From assembly GCA_001600455.1 (NCBI GenBank), contig BCKC01000001.1:2382441-2446440 (forward strand): a stretch of DNA of 64,000 bases, written 5' to 3'. This document shows positions 49,489 to 61,396 of the stretch, piece by piece; within the stretch, counting starts at the first letter, position 1; every line of letters starts with the position of its first letter. Below the pieces are notes generated by a model. That model was not told where the DNA came from and ran no database searches. It was given only the letters and a program-made list of their open reading frames with translations. The position numbers were made by a program, and so were the translations under genes. The stretch comes from Endocalyx cinctus (lineage: Eukaryota; Ascomycota; Sordariomycetes; Amphisphaeriales; Apiosporaceae).

Positions 49489-52400
49489 AGGTGATATTAT
49501 TCGAATATATCTTCCGGTCAACGAATCTTGGTGTAGCTGAGTGAGAGATGACCGATTTTGGAGTCTGGTGTCTAGTGGGACAATGTACTCATAGCTTAGC
49601 TTATTTCTTAACGTATTGTCTTTGTTTTTCATGGAGGGGGTTTATGGTCGGTAGAATGAATAGCACTTATGTAATGGTAATAATGAATCCTATCTCGAGT
49701 CATGTTGGCTCCTTGTAATCAAAATAGCCCAGCGGGTGTTCCTTTTGCATATGTAGCAAGGAACGACAAGTACGAAAAGTTCTTAGCTAGTCCATGCTTG
49801 CCTCGTGGTATGCATCTTGGTGGTCACACTAGAGCGGTGACGTCAAAGGCCCTTCGCTGTTTATCATCTCCGTGGCTATTAATATACTCGAATTATCCAC
49901 GTCGTCAACTGGACTATACCGATATCCTATCGTGCAAAGAAACATATGTAAGAACAGTCTCCGTATTAAATTTTGTCTGACAGTGTTTGGCGATGGCATA
50001 ACACCAATATATTGCAGCACTAAATGGGTTCCGCTTCGCTACCATGGATCTAGCACATCATATAGTCCTAGGCTTGTATCTGATCGGGTACTCGTCATTG
50101 TTCGTATTTTCCTGGACGCTATTATGTTTAAGAGGCAGCGTTACTATACTTCTGTAGTATTGCGATATGGTAGGATTAGCATAATGCCAAAAGCTTGCAA
50201 GTATGACGTGATGATTCAGTCCAGAGTGAAAGAGATCGAGGATGGTTGTGAATATAGACAGGTGCTCTATGTGGTGTACATGCTTCGTCGATAGCATTGA
50301 ACAACCAGAGTCAAACCCCTGGTACAAGTGATGTCGACAGATGACCTCATCGTTGGTGATAGATTTTAAAGATGTCGATCAATAGTCTTTATTGCGTAGG
50401 ATACCGTATTAGTAGAAAAAGTCGCATATTTAGTAAGCACGAAATCAGAGAAGAGCAAAATGATTATTACAGTATACTCTTCGAAAGGAAGAGCGGCACC
50501 GCAACCTGCTAGCGGGGAGTATTCGCGACAATAGTCGAAGTACGGTGTGTTGGAGATCAGTTGCGCAAAAGCTCAAAACGAGGCATGATAGTCGCTAGGG
50601 AATAGTAGGCAGTATCTTAAGCATCAAACTGTTATCTGGACAGGGAGAAGACGTAGGTTAGCATTCTACCGAACTCGAGTACGTAAACCGGCAGACTGGG
50701 CGCTAGGCGCTGTAACTCAGAATTGAGTGTGCACATCGACCGATGTCATTTTTAGTAGATCCATATCAATCAGGCGAATCATGGCTTCCACCCGGAGAAT
50801 AATCGCATACATATCGTGGCTTTATCCGGGAGTACGCAGCAGTAAAGCCTTTCCTCAGAGCATAGATACAACACTTTCACGTTCTTGGACATTTTCCATC
50901 GTTCTGTATAGGGATGAGATCCCGGCGTCACTCCCTTCCACGTATGTAGATAGTTTTCGTTAAATCAATCCACGTCAAATCCTAAAAGACTAAAAGAGAT
51001 CGACGAGTAGTCGGGTCAATGATTGCCACACGGGGAATATAGTTACGGGAAGATGGAAAGAAAATGCCAAATGTCAAACGTCGATGGCGAAGGTCCTTAG
51101 GACGGTTTTTGTGACGTATCTGCTCGGTTTGGAATAACGTCAAAGGGTGTGTAGAGGTTCGGGGAGCTGCATTTTTAGACGGGAAAAGGGCTCGAAAACC
51201 GACAAATGAACGCATCATGTTCTCATGTACTTAATGTGTGTATGACATCGGTCGCCCGAGCCTATTTGTTTGCAGCCTACCAATGACGCAATATAACAGA
51301 CCCGACATGACAAACATTCAATCTACGATCCTTAACACAAGTAAGCCCGTGGTAGACGGATACGAATTTCCATCTGCTGTTAATTAGGTTCAAGATCATC
51401 TTATCCATGATCGAAGAAATTATCAGATCTCTAAATTATGTGTGGTGTCCTTTTCGAGATGATAGAAAGTTCCTGTGTGTCATTCATTATAGCCAAATTT
51501 GGACAAGGGAAAAAAGATAACAATAAATCGATGGCGATGATCAGCACCGATTCTAAGTACGGTATTGACGTGATATTCTGGGGTTGTCGGACCACGTCAC
51601 ATCAAATACGCAAGGTATGCACAGGCACTGTACAAGCCAGACATGTACCTACTGTAGTGTATGTATACTACCATCTTTCGGGAAGACACGCCCCTGACGC
51701 GATTTTAGGGGTCTACGAAGATCTTTTCTTAATTAGTGGGAAACCAAAGGGCGCAACCAAACACAGAACCCTTCGAGACATTGCTTATAACCAATTACTT
51801 ATGCGAGCAAATACGTTTCGTCGGCGACGGGAATTTCGGTATTATTACCGAAGCGGCCTTATTAGATAGCCAGATCCGTAGTGTACAGATGACGCAGGTG
51901 CGTATGAATGCAGATCTACTGTACGTAGTGTACCTGTGCAGATATGATCAGGCAGAACCATTGACCGCCCAAGGCTGACGAGGCTAGATAGGTAGAGTGA
52001 ATTGTATCTAGTAAACTTATTTATGATGTCAAGTTTAAAATTTACTTGCATAGATTATTTCGCCTCTCATACATAATGTCATTGAGAAAAAAAAAAGAGA
52101 GAGACATTTCGTTACTAGAGGTGATACGTCCACGGGTATGAGTAAACCACGGGATGAACCGGAGTTTGATGTCGTTCAAGGTACCTAAAAAAAGAAATTA
52201 GATATTGAAAGGGAAAAAAAAAGAGGCAAACTGATATGATAATTAATTATGACGCTGAACACCATGTCAAAAATTTTGGTACACAAGTTGACGATTATAC
52301 ATATTTATGATGACGATGAAGTTGACCTGAGAAATATGTTTTAGTTAGACAGCCAGGTGTGAAAGAACAAAAGAAAAAAAAGGGGTAAACCAATAGACCT

Positions 52401-54563
52401 ATACATACTATACATACATCCATATATAATTACATACGCTAAATTGGGTCTTACAGCTGACATCATTGAAACAAGGGTTATTTACAATATAAAACATGAG
52501 ATTTATGTATAATTACATTTATTATCTTGTATCCATGGATAATTATGCTTGTATTAGACATATACTGATTTAGCAAGGATAGAAAACGTGTGCCAAGCCT
52601 CAACTCGCTTAACCCCAGAGCCCCAGGGTGCTGAAAAGACCCTAAACTTTCCTATATTAACAGTACTGTATAAGTATACTCCCAGCCCTGTAGGTAGTAG
52701 AAGGTGTTTTTTTTTTCTTCAAGGAAAAAGTCCCCCTGTTTCTCTGACCTCATCCAAATTCAAATTTCAAGGCATCTTTTAGTGGTCGGTGTAGTGTAAC
52801 AACATACCGTATGTCAACGCCAGGTAAACAAGCAAGTAAATATAATACATTAAACAAAAATCTTATACTAGTGTATCACATACATATACATATCGACAAA
52901 TATGCAAATGTTCATTCCCGTTTGAATACTAATGCAGGTATAGATAGATAGTGTGAATAAGTGTGAATATATCCGTTTTCGATGCGCGCTAGACCTGTCA
53001 AAGCGTGCATCGAGCGAATAGTAACTTCGACTTTGATCTGGAGATCTTCAAAAGAGAAAACTCAACCGAGTGATGGATGTCAGCCCATACATACCCTAGG
53101 TACCTAGGGATATGTACATAATCCAATACTTTCGTATTGTAGTATACATTACATTCCAAGTATTTACAGTAGTCGTTTACTTAATAATACCCGTACATTA
53201 TCTATTATCTCCTTGGTATACTAATAAACATTTCAAAATTGATCAAAGCCCAGAGTATGATATATCTATGATCATATTGCTTACCGTCTCATACAACTGC
53301 AGTTAAAAAAAACATATGATGTCACAGCATTTAATAAACTCGTCTCGAGGTCGTCACCAATCTTTGAATTACTCATGAATAATTAACATATTTCGTACTG
53401 ATGTATGTTGATTACATATTCAGGGTAGTATTTCTGACTGATTGACGTGAATATCCATCATAAAAAGTCATACATCTCCTCCGTATCTTGATATAGTGGA
53501 CATATATGATACATACGTAGTGTACATAGGTAGATCTATCTGTAGAGCGGCTACGCTAAAAGATGGAACCGGGGTATCTCACGATTCCCGAACTTTAGTA
53601 TAGTGTAAATTTGTGTATGCCTTTTTTAAGGATGAGGATCAGAATCACATTTTTTTTTTGAATACCAATTACTACGGTACATACGTATTGTACCTATCTA
53701 ATACTAACCGCGCTCCAATAAGATGACATAGGTTATGACTTCAAAGGGTGTCGAGAGATCTGCAGGGTCCTTCCTATTCCGTCAAGCGTGCTTCTCTTTG
53801 CTCGTCCGGCATGTTTTGTTGCTCCACCCCCTCGTCACCCACCCCTTCTTTTTTAAACAAATTCGTATCCACTGATTAGCCACTTTTTCCGACTCATCAT
53901 TGGAGGCGAATGCAGAATGACATGCTCATTCCCACAATCCATCCCGAACTGGTGTGGGTGCTTCGCTTTGCCCATGTCGACCCATGCATCATCAGCCTTG
54001 CTATGTGGCGAATCTACATTGACCCTTCAACCTTGATTGGTCTCTTTGCCATTTCAGTTTACGCCATAGTCCGCATGGGAGGGTTCCCTAACTACCCCTA
54101 AAACGGCGTCCCTCTTTGTCGATCCACGAATATCTCCTGCCCAGCCATCCACCTAAACCACCTAAGTACAGTACGATTCCAAGGTAATACTGGGCTACAC
54201 TCTTCCGCTAGGTCACTTTGCAAGTCAGAATCTACCTTCTTATTGTCATATGTTGTTCGACCCCTCTTTTTTAAACTGGCTTTGTTCTTCATATAAGTCT
54301 CGCTCCAGACCCCGTCCAAGACACCTCAATTCTCTCTCATCCTCAGAATTTCACTGCAATACAACCAAAAACAATAAAACGCATTATAGATATTTCGCCA
54401 AGTACGAACTGGTTTCGACCTTTTTTCTGTTTCTCTATTTTGAATCCTTTTTTTTAAAGACATTCTATTGGTAGTACCATCCATCTTCATTCATCCAAGC
54501 CGGCTTTTACTTTTCCACCTTTCGGGCCTTCGAAACAATACCAAACCAACATCACCAAACATT
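49489..54563. other. Spacer without a supported gene
   Basis: About 5.1 kb. Open frames at 49702-50294 and 51438-51978 are moderately long but overlap in different frames, lack splice support and look like no known protein. CCTAGG/GGTACC palindromic motifs occur at about 53095-53110. The last roughly 700 bp is C/T-rich and likely forms the promoter and leader of the small gene at 54564. Confidence 0.5.
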
Positions 54564-54806
54564 ATGTCTGCTCAAAACACCATGTCGATGCCAGTTTCTC
54601 CCTCTCCGCCAGTAGATCTGGCCAGCTATTCTCGCTCTATGCACCAACACACCAAAAGGTTAATGGAAGCAACCAACATCTCCACTCACCATCGTCGAAG
54701 TGGTCGGTCGTCGCAGGCCCACGTCGGTCTGCCTAGCGGTTCATCATCAAAGTCTTCGTCGACATCTTCGAGGGGTATAAATGGCGTTCACGAGTACCAC
54801 GATTGA
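54564..54806 (+). CDS. Small Ser/His-rich conserved-looking protein (80 aa)
   Basis: The frame encodes 80 residues from an ATG preceded by AACATT. An in-frame ATG at 54468 would add 32 residues that look like translated leader. The segment DLASYSRSMHQHTKRLMEA is probably a helix. The rest is Ser/Arg/Gly-rich (HHRRSGRSSQAHVG, then a Ser run) and disordered. The long pyrimidine-rich upstream leader fits an expressed fungal gene. I do not recognise the family and infer reality from the start context, codon use and helix segment. It has no signal peptide or membrane segment. Confidence 0.6.
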   Translation: MSAQNTMSMPVSPSPPVDLASYSRSMHQHTKRLMEATNISTHHRRSGRSSQAHVGLPSGSSSKSSSTSSRGINGVHEYHD

Positions 54807-56763
54807 GCGTGAAGCGTCGATCCACTGGCTACGTTCGGCACAATGCATCTCCTTTTGGAAACGGAAGGTTCTACAAAAGTTACCTCGGAAACGAGTAACA
54901 ATTATACAAAGCAACACGGCTCAGCTCATACATCTTTACATGAAGCTTAGTAGCCAAATCCAATGACGAATGACGAAAGCTTTTTTATAAGGCGTTTTAC
55001 TTTCGGGGGTGGGGGGGTTTTTTACGATAACGGGCCGCATACACGAATGGCAATATTCCGTTTCGCATTTACGTCAGGTGTCAACAGACATAACGAGAAG
55101 TTATAGTCAGCACACCACCACACTCCACGCGTGGAGTATATGATACCCAAGGAAAAACGAATATTGGGGAAATTAACACGTCGGATTTGTTCGCGGGTTT
55201 GAAGGAGTTTTTGTTTTCTGAAGGGTTAAAACACATTTACAGCGATCCGTTGAGCAACGGTGTTGGCGCTCCGGGCATATGAAATTACGCGAGTCGATAC
55301 ATTATGCGTAGACATAAACAATAAACCTATGATAAACAATCTTTTTGTCTTCGAGATGATAATGTCGTGAAACTTGTATTCTTTTGTATACTAACAACGC
55401 AGCGACTTTAAATAATCTTACGACCGACTAAGCATATATGAAGCAAACGATAATTATATCGAAGTCCGCTAGATACTTTATCCACACAGCCGAACATTGA
55501 ACGATCATACCAATAGATACGGGTTGCTCGGAAATTTTCACATGTCACTCAAGGGTTTGATTTTTTTGAGACGGTTAGAAAAAGGGATAAAAGGAATCGG
55601 AATGATGTAAGAGTGAGCATAACAAAGGCCAACTTATACTCGAGAATATCCCCCAACTTATAAGTATGACCCTCCAAAAGCTATGGTGTTAACGACTATA
55701 CCTTTACCCAGCTCATTTCAGAGATACAACATTGCAATGCTAGATGAATTCTATCGAACTTAAATTAGAACTAGCTGCTATATTTATATTCCTACGTCGG
55801 ATAAACCAATTAATACACCGGCCTGTTCAGTCCCCTATAGGCCGCAACATGCATGTCTAAGCCTTGGGCGGCCCGACTTTGTCCACTAATGTTAATTCTA
55901 GTACATTTAAGAACGCGTAATTCCACGGGCGCAACCAACGCCCCCAAACGCCGCTAGGAATGAACCTGACATACCGGTGGATGATAGTTACCTTTTCCCT
56001 TCATGGCCACCGCCGAATCCCCGGGATATCTTTGTGAAAAAGGACTTCTACTAGGAAAGCATTGGATTCAAAGGCCGCAGAGCTGGCATTCGAGAAGAAG
56101 AATACTACCATAAGAAAGCCACACAACCACCTCGTGTAGTAGTGATATGGGCTTTTAACGATATGTTTGTATAAAATCTACCTATTCGGTCTGAAGTGGA
56201 GCTCGTTTATATAATAGAATTGTTACAGGATTATTCTATAGGAGCATTTGCGGGTTTTCTTCTTTTATATATTTATTCTTATTTTTCTTTTTTGTAGTTA
56301 GATGGATCTCGCTTTGTTCGAGATTACATACTTTGAAACAATATGGATTATATCTCACATTAAGTCAGTCCTAATATCACTTAAAAAAAAAAATTTTTTT
56401 ACGTTAAATTATAGCCTATTCTATCTATCGTCTTGTGTTGGTATGACAATCGTAATTTTCATATGCGACCTTGGCGGAGGATCTAGGTTACCACACTCCA
56501 GTCCATTTTTGCATCTCTCGGGTTTCGCACCGTAAGTAGCCACTACGGTTCCCTATATCTGCTGGCGCGATGACTGATGTACGCGCTATTAGTTGAGTTA
56601 GATAGTTGCTCGAAATCGAGTACCTGCGGTGATAAGCCCAAGGGCACGACGTACTTATACATCGAACTATTTCTTACATCCAAATATATACGACCTCCTT
56701 GGTTATTATTACATTATTTTTTATACACTTCATCAGCCTGGAGTCGCCCGGCTCCACCATGAT
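54807..56763. other. Spacer without a supported gene
   Basis: AT-rich. Several 60-77-residue open frames are present (for example 56302-56535), but none has conserved character. A G/T tract at about 55006-55024 is the only simple repeat of note. The 3' UTRs of the two flanking convergent genes lie at its ends. Confidence 0.55.
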
Positions 56764-57757
56764 TTATCCTCGTCGAGCTACATTTTCGGTAGGTAACTCC
56801 GCCGGTGCCATGTCTGGGGCAGGCGCCTCACAGAGCGCAAAAGCCGTCTTGATCGGTATCGGTGTGCTGCTGTGTGACCGATATCGCGAATATGACTGAC
56901 CCGGAAGCTCGTTGACAGGCGCCGCCGGCTTTGTTTTCCTCCTCCTTAGGTAGAGGAGGAACGACAGGATCAGGATGGCTAGTAAAGCTACCCCTCCGAT
57001 CGTGGCTCCGACAATAACGCCGGTACTCGCCCCGCTCCCATTCCCGGGGGAATTAGTTCCCGTCGGGACTGTCGATGCGGTCGCCGTATTACTACTAGAG
57101 GTGGTATCCGAAGTAAAGGAGCTCGACGCGGAGGGAGGTGCCGAAGTGATCCATGGCTGTATGTATGTGGATGTTTATTAATTAGAAAGTTATTTCTAGC
57201 ATATGTTTATCAGAATTACGAATACTGAATCTTACATCAATACTAGAATAGCGCGTGTCGTCGATATTATCTAGTGGCGTGAAAGAAAATTCTTGCGTTT
57301 TCTGAGGAGCAGTAATATTTGAGCTCATACTATAATATCCAGCGGTGCGATTTAGATGCCAGGCCGACCCGTTAGCGATATTCTCGAGCCAAAAGGTTCC
57401 ATCCGGCCAGGCTCCGCCTGTCCAAAGAGCCGCGGCCCCGAGCGAGGTCGCGTTCCCCATTATAGGTTTCGTAGCGCCAAAAGCGTTGTGCGCACCGTCG
57501 CGAATCTGCAACGCCGCGCCCATGTACGCTTTCGGACCGGGGTCGCGGCATCGCAGGACGAAGGTGGTGTCGTTCACGGGGAAGACCTGCCATTGCTGCT
57601 GCAGGTCTGAAGCGTTCGAAATCCGCGGAAACACGGCGCCGAATGGTTCGGGGAAGACGCTGTGGTCGTCGAGGACAAGTGGTGTCCCTACTATGGAGAG
57701 CGTGTTGCCGACTCCCTGGATCTGGTACCATCGATTGCTGTCGAGAATGGGTATCAT
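56764..57757 (-). CDS. Single-pass membrane protein with ricin-B-lectin-like ectodomain
   Basis: Two exons, 57757-57236 and 57156-56764, give 304 residues. The intron (GTAAGA donor, CTAAT branch-like site, CAG acceptor) joins RYSSID to PWITSAPPSA in phase 0. Residues about 5-165 look like a beta-trefoil of the ricin B type (NRWYQIQGVGNTLSIVG, QQWQVFPVNDTTFVLRC, WLENIANGSAWHLNR). They carry several N-glycosylation sequons (NAS, NDT, NAT, NGS, NRT, NIT). A Ser/Thr/Gly stalk (about 177-220) leads to one membrane helix, VIVGATIGGVALLAILILSF (about 221-243), with a RRRK stop-transfer. The cytoplasmic tail is about 60 residues and ends near PAELPTENVARRG. There is no cleavable signal peptide, so the helix probably acts as a reverse signal-anchor. 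It is likely a plasma-membrane or cell-wall-facing protein; its ligand is unknown. The lectin call rests on recalled pattern only. Confidence 0.82.
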
Positions 57758-59057
57758 GATGTAATGTGAATATCTAAACTGGGCAATCCAAAGCTTTGGA
57801 TCAAAACGGCTATGAGGACAGAATCATAAAATAACGTGGCATACAGGAAGTATCCCTGTAAAGGTGTGTTGCGGGAGTAGTGCTGTAAGAACGCTGATAT
57901 GAGTAAATATTTATCGGCCAACTCAGCTGTACTTGGCGGAACTCAGCCCTCTTAGGGCTTAAAATTGATCTAAATATGTGCTATAGTCTATGGAAAATCC
58001 TATTGGTGTTTATTCAGTCGCGTCTTTGCTGGCTGAACATCTGACGTGCATTGTATGAAACATGACCCTCGTTATTGTGTAGCCTTACTATCATACTATG
58101 TTCAACGGTAGCAGAATATACCGGTCTCACCTAAATGAATCTCGAAGCTGCGTATTTACATGATTTTAATTATGATTTTTTGGGAGGCATTTGGGCTGAT
58201 GCTCGGGTTACTGGTTGGGTAGTGCCGTCTTCTTATGTTTGTGGAAATTGCCTTTACTCGTAATCCTTCAGCCATTACCGAGAATTCTGCAGCTTATAGG
58301 TTTGGTTACTTTTGGCCCCCAAAGTTTATGAAGGAAGGATTCGTTGAATACTTACATATAAGCTGATACAATAAGATGTAAGTAGCAGCCGGTTGCATAA
58401 AGCAACGTTGTGACAAATAATATAATTGGGTTTATAATCTAGGTTTGTTAAGAATTATCTATTCTATCTAGTATTCATGAAGGATGGACTTCTACTTGCT
58501 ATCCTCGCCTGTTCCAATCTAACATTCTGGTCGATTTAACTGTAATATGTAAACCCTATCGAATCTAATCCCTCATCGACACCGGAGACTAGACTTACAA
58601 GTAGACATCAGTGGGTAAGCCGGAAATTGATCCGTACTGACTTATCAAGCCCCACATCCGACGGACTCGGCACCCACTTCTTGTGACCTAGTCGGCGGAG
58701 TTATCTGAGTTGCCGTGAGCTGGGAAGAATCCAATGTAGCTGGACACTTGTGGACTTAGATTATATCTACCGAGGTAGTGAACGAGGTGTGCGAAATAAT
58801 ATATATTTTTAGACCTATCTTACTTTGGATCCGCTCGTTGGAAAAGCCAGAAAAAAAAGATACGGGGGAATATCAATTTGTATTAATACCGTCTAAACTC
58901 CATGGACCGAACCGGACCAACCAACCCAAAACCATAATACGCCGCCGATACCGTCTTGCTACCAAATCGTACTGATGAAGAAACAATGCTTCCTCTCCGA
59001 TTAGCACAATATGATTGGTAGGATGGCATTATCATTATCATCATTATGATCTTTAAC
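57758..59057. other. Spacer, promoter of the lectin-like gene and 3' end of YJU2
   Basis: No supported gene. The sequence is AT-rich with no long repeats. Confidence 0.55.
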
Positions 59058-60176
59058 CTAACCAGTAGGGACTTTCTTCTTGAAACTGATATTGACGCCA
59101 AGTAATTCGGCACGAGTTTTCTTCTTCTTGGGCGCCCTCTTCCACGTGTCTTTCGGTACCTCGTAACTGCCGCTGCCGCTGTCGCTCGCGGTCTTTCCCT
59201 CGCTCTCGGAAGTAGCAGTGTCGCCTCCCAGCATGGCCTTTCTAGCGTCGGCGAAGGCCTTCCTCGCCAGCTCCGTATCTTCGGCGTCCTGGCGCGCGGC
59301 CTCGTCGTCGGCGGGCAGGGTGGCGACGCCGGCTTCGAGGCCGCTTCCGTCCCGGTCCGCGCGCTCGAGCCTCGCGTTGCGGGTGCGTATCTCGTCGAGG
59401 GCGTCCGCGACCGCCATTTCCCGCTTCGCGTCTTCCGTCTTGGCTTCGAGCTCGACCATGGCGTTACGCTCTTCCTCGACCCTTCCTTCCTCCTCGGCCT
59501 GCTCCCGCTCGAGCCGGTCTAGGCGCTGCTCGTCCGTCTCCTCGACCGTCGCCCGCCAGGGTTCCGTGTTGCGCCGGGCGCCCCTTTCGCATGCGTAGTC
59601 GTTGTTGCGCGGGTCCGTTTTGAAGGTGATTTCTGAGCTACCTGATAGGCAATCGAGAGTTAGTATAACTTGCTCTCGTAAATAAAACAAATACGCCAGA
59701 TACGGTAATATGAAGACTTACATCTCGTGCATTTGATATAGAATCTATAGATCTGAAATGAATTAGGTTAGTTTACTTCGATTCGAGAATGGGTAAAGCT
59801 ACCAACCTGAATTCCGAGGTATTTCTCATCTGGCGGAGTCTCTTTTCGCGCGTTGAACTTGCGTCCGCGATATATGTATTCTCCGCAGGAAAGGCACTTC
59901 ATGGAACTAAATTTTATACCCCAGAAATAGATTAGTACAAGTTCTCGCATCTATAGGGCAGCGATTTTCTGATAAATATATATGCCACTTACAAAGGTGC
60001 CATCAACCTGACGGTCTGAAATTTTGGACCGGTATTCTTGGGACCTCGTACGCGCTCGATCTGTCGAGGATCCCAGTCGGGTGGGTAGTACTTAGCTGTG
60101 GGCAAGGAGGTTAGCGATTTGCCTCTATTCGCATATGGAAATTTGTGTACTTACTGAGAACTTTGCGTTCAGACAT
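59058..60176 (-). CDS. YJU2: Pre-mRNA splicing factor YJU2 / CWC16 (CCDC94 family)
   Basis: Yju2 joins the spliceosome with the NineTeen complex and promotes the first catalytic step. I reconstructed five exons: 60176-60155, 60095-59993, 59906-59807, 59752-59722 and 59641-59058. They give 279 residues, and every junction keeps frame. The N-terminus MSERKVLTKYYPPDWDPRQI and the block GPKNTGPKFQTVRLMAPFSM are diagnostic. Two CxxC pairs (Cys46/49 in KCLSCGEYIYRG and Cys83/86 in KCTRC) form the zinc site. FKTDPRNNDYACERGA follows. The C-terminal half is a charged coiled coil (RLDRLEREQAEEEGR) ending in a Lys-rich tail (RAPKKKKTRAELLG), a likely nuclear-localisation signal. The 22-nt and 31-nt exons are invisible to simple open-frame searches. 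The last exon is markedly more GC-rich than the rest. Confidence 0.96.
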
Positions 60177-61396
60177 GATGCTTTATTTGTATGCGAGAAC
60201 CGTAGTACGAGGGTCGTAATAGAAGATCGGGATTCAGCTATCGCTGCGTTTCGGTCAAGTCAACAAAGAAACAATATATGTGGCAGGAATGGAGTGGTGG
60301 GATAGGTCCTAGAGAGGAAATAAATGATTTAATACTGACCTGACAATAGTAGTGGTGTTTATGATAACCTTAGTATCAGAGATTATACTCTTTAGTTGCA
60401 AACTGTATATACCGAGTTAATGGATAAATGGTGGATCCACATGGGATGAAGGTACTGGAAGCTGGAGGTTAGTGGCTGAATATATCACGTGTCTATTCAG
60501 CCTCAACATGCTTATTCATCATTGCGGCTGAAGTAAACTTTGGAAAGAACCATCGCATCGGAGTAATAGTCCAATAATTACTGTGTATATCATAGAGGCT
60601 GTATGGGCTATCTCCGACAGCCACGCAGCTCATGAGCCCACGGTCGTGATATTACTGTACATTATTTCACAAGAAATCTGTTACAGCATCAATTGTATGG
60701 GACGATTAATATCGCATGTTTAAACGCAAGGAGAGGCTTGTGAGATCACGCTCAGCATGGCATAAGTTGACAGTATTATTATTAATGCTTGAACTGATAC
60801 TATTTACCATATCTACTAAGACTCGTCGATAATGAGAGTAATATCTTTGGGCATATAGACCAGTGTCATTTTGTGTCCGGACTATTTACTACCTTGACTG
60901 TTTGTGTGTAGTATTTATTCCAGCGCAAAATCACTTCCCTGGATTAATTTTTTTTTTTTTTTTTTTTTGCCTTCATGAGATCTACTAAGTAGATCTTTCT
61001 GGGCAATGGCATTTGAATATGATTTCATACCCCGAGATGACAATTTCACCGGAGACTACGCTACTTTAGCGAGGCGCAATTTGATCTTCCGACGTGATGA
61101 AATTTGCATCGATCAATCGAGAAGGTTAGATCTCGATGACATTGCCTCCCAGGTTGAACGGATGCGACGCGATTCGGAGTATTGGGAATGACATAATACT
61201 GTGGGAACGCACCCTGTCAAATCCCAAAAGGATTGCAACGTCTCTGCATGATAGCCAAAAAAAAGTACATGTACTATTTGTTCATTGCAGAACTCGATTA
61301 TCTCGATTTCTTTTTTTTCTTCTTCTCTTACCCTAGGGGGGTATATTTGGAAACTTGCACTGTGAATCTGATGGGTGGTATTCGTTGATACGTAGG
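60177..61396. other. Spacer between YJU2 and the GCP5-type gene
   Basis: Holds the YJU2 promoter and the 3' region of the next gene. It contains a T run at about 60949-60968. A short frame at 61006-61191 has a weak resemblance to a heterokaryon-incompatibility (HET) domain motif (see findings), but it is not supported as a gene. Confidence 0.5.

Noticed and set aside
49702..51978. A gene built from the overlapping frames at 49702-50294 and 51438-51978
   Set aside because: No splice sites join them sensibly, translations have no recognisable motifs, and both strands are equally open.
49489..56763. RIP-mutated transposon remains in the AT-rich spacers
   Set aside because: No transposase or reverse-transcriptase fragments, terminal repeats or target duplications were seen; RIP indices would need to be computed.
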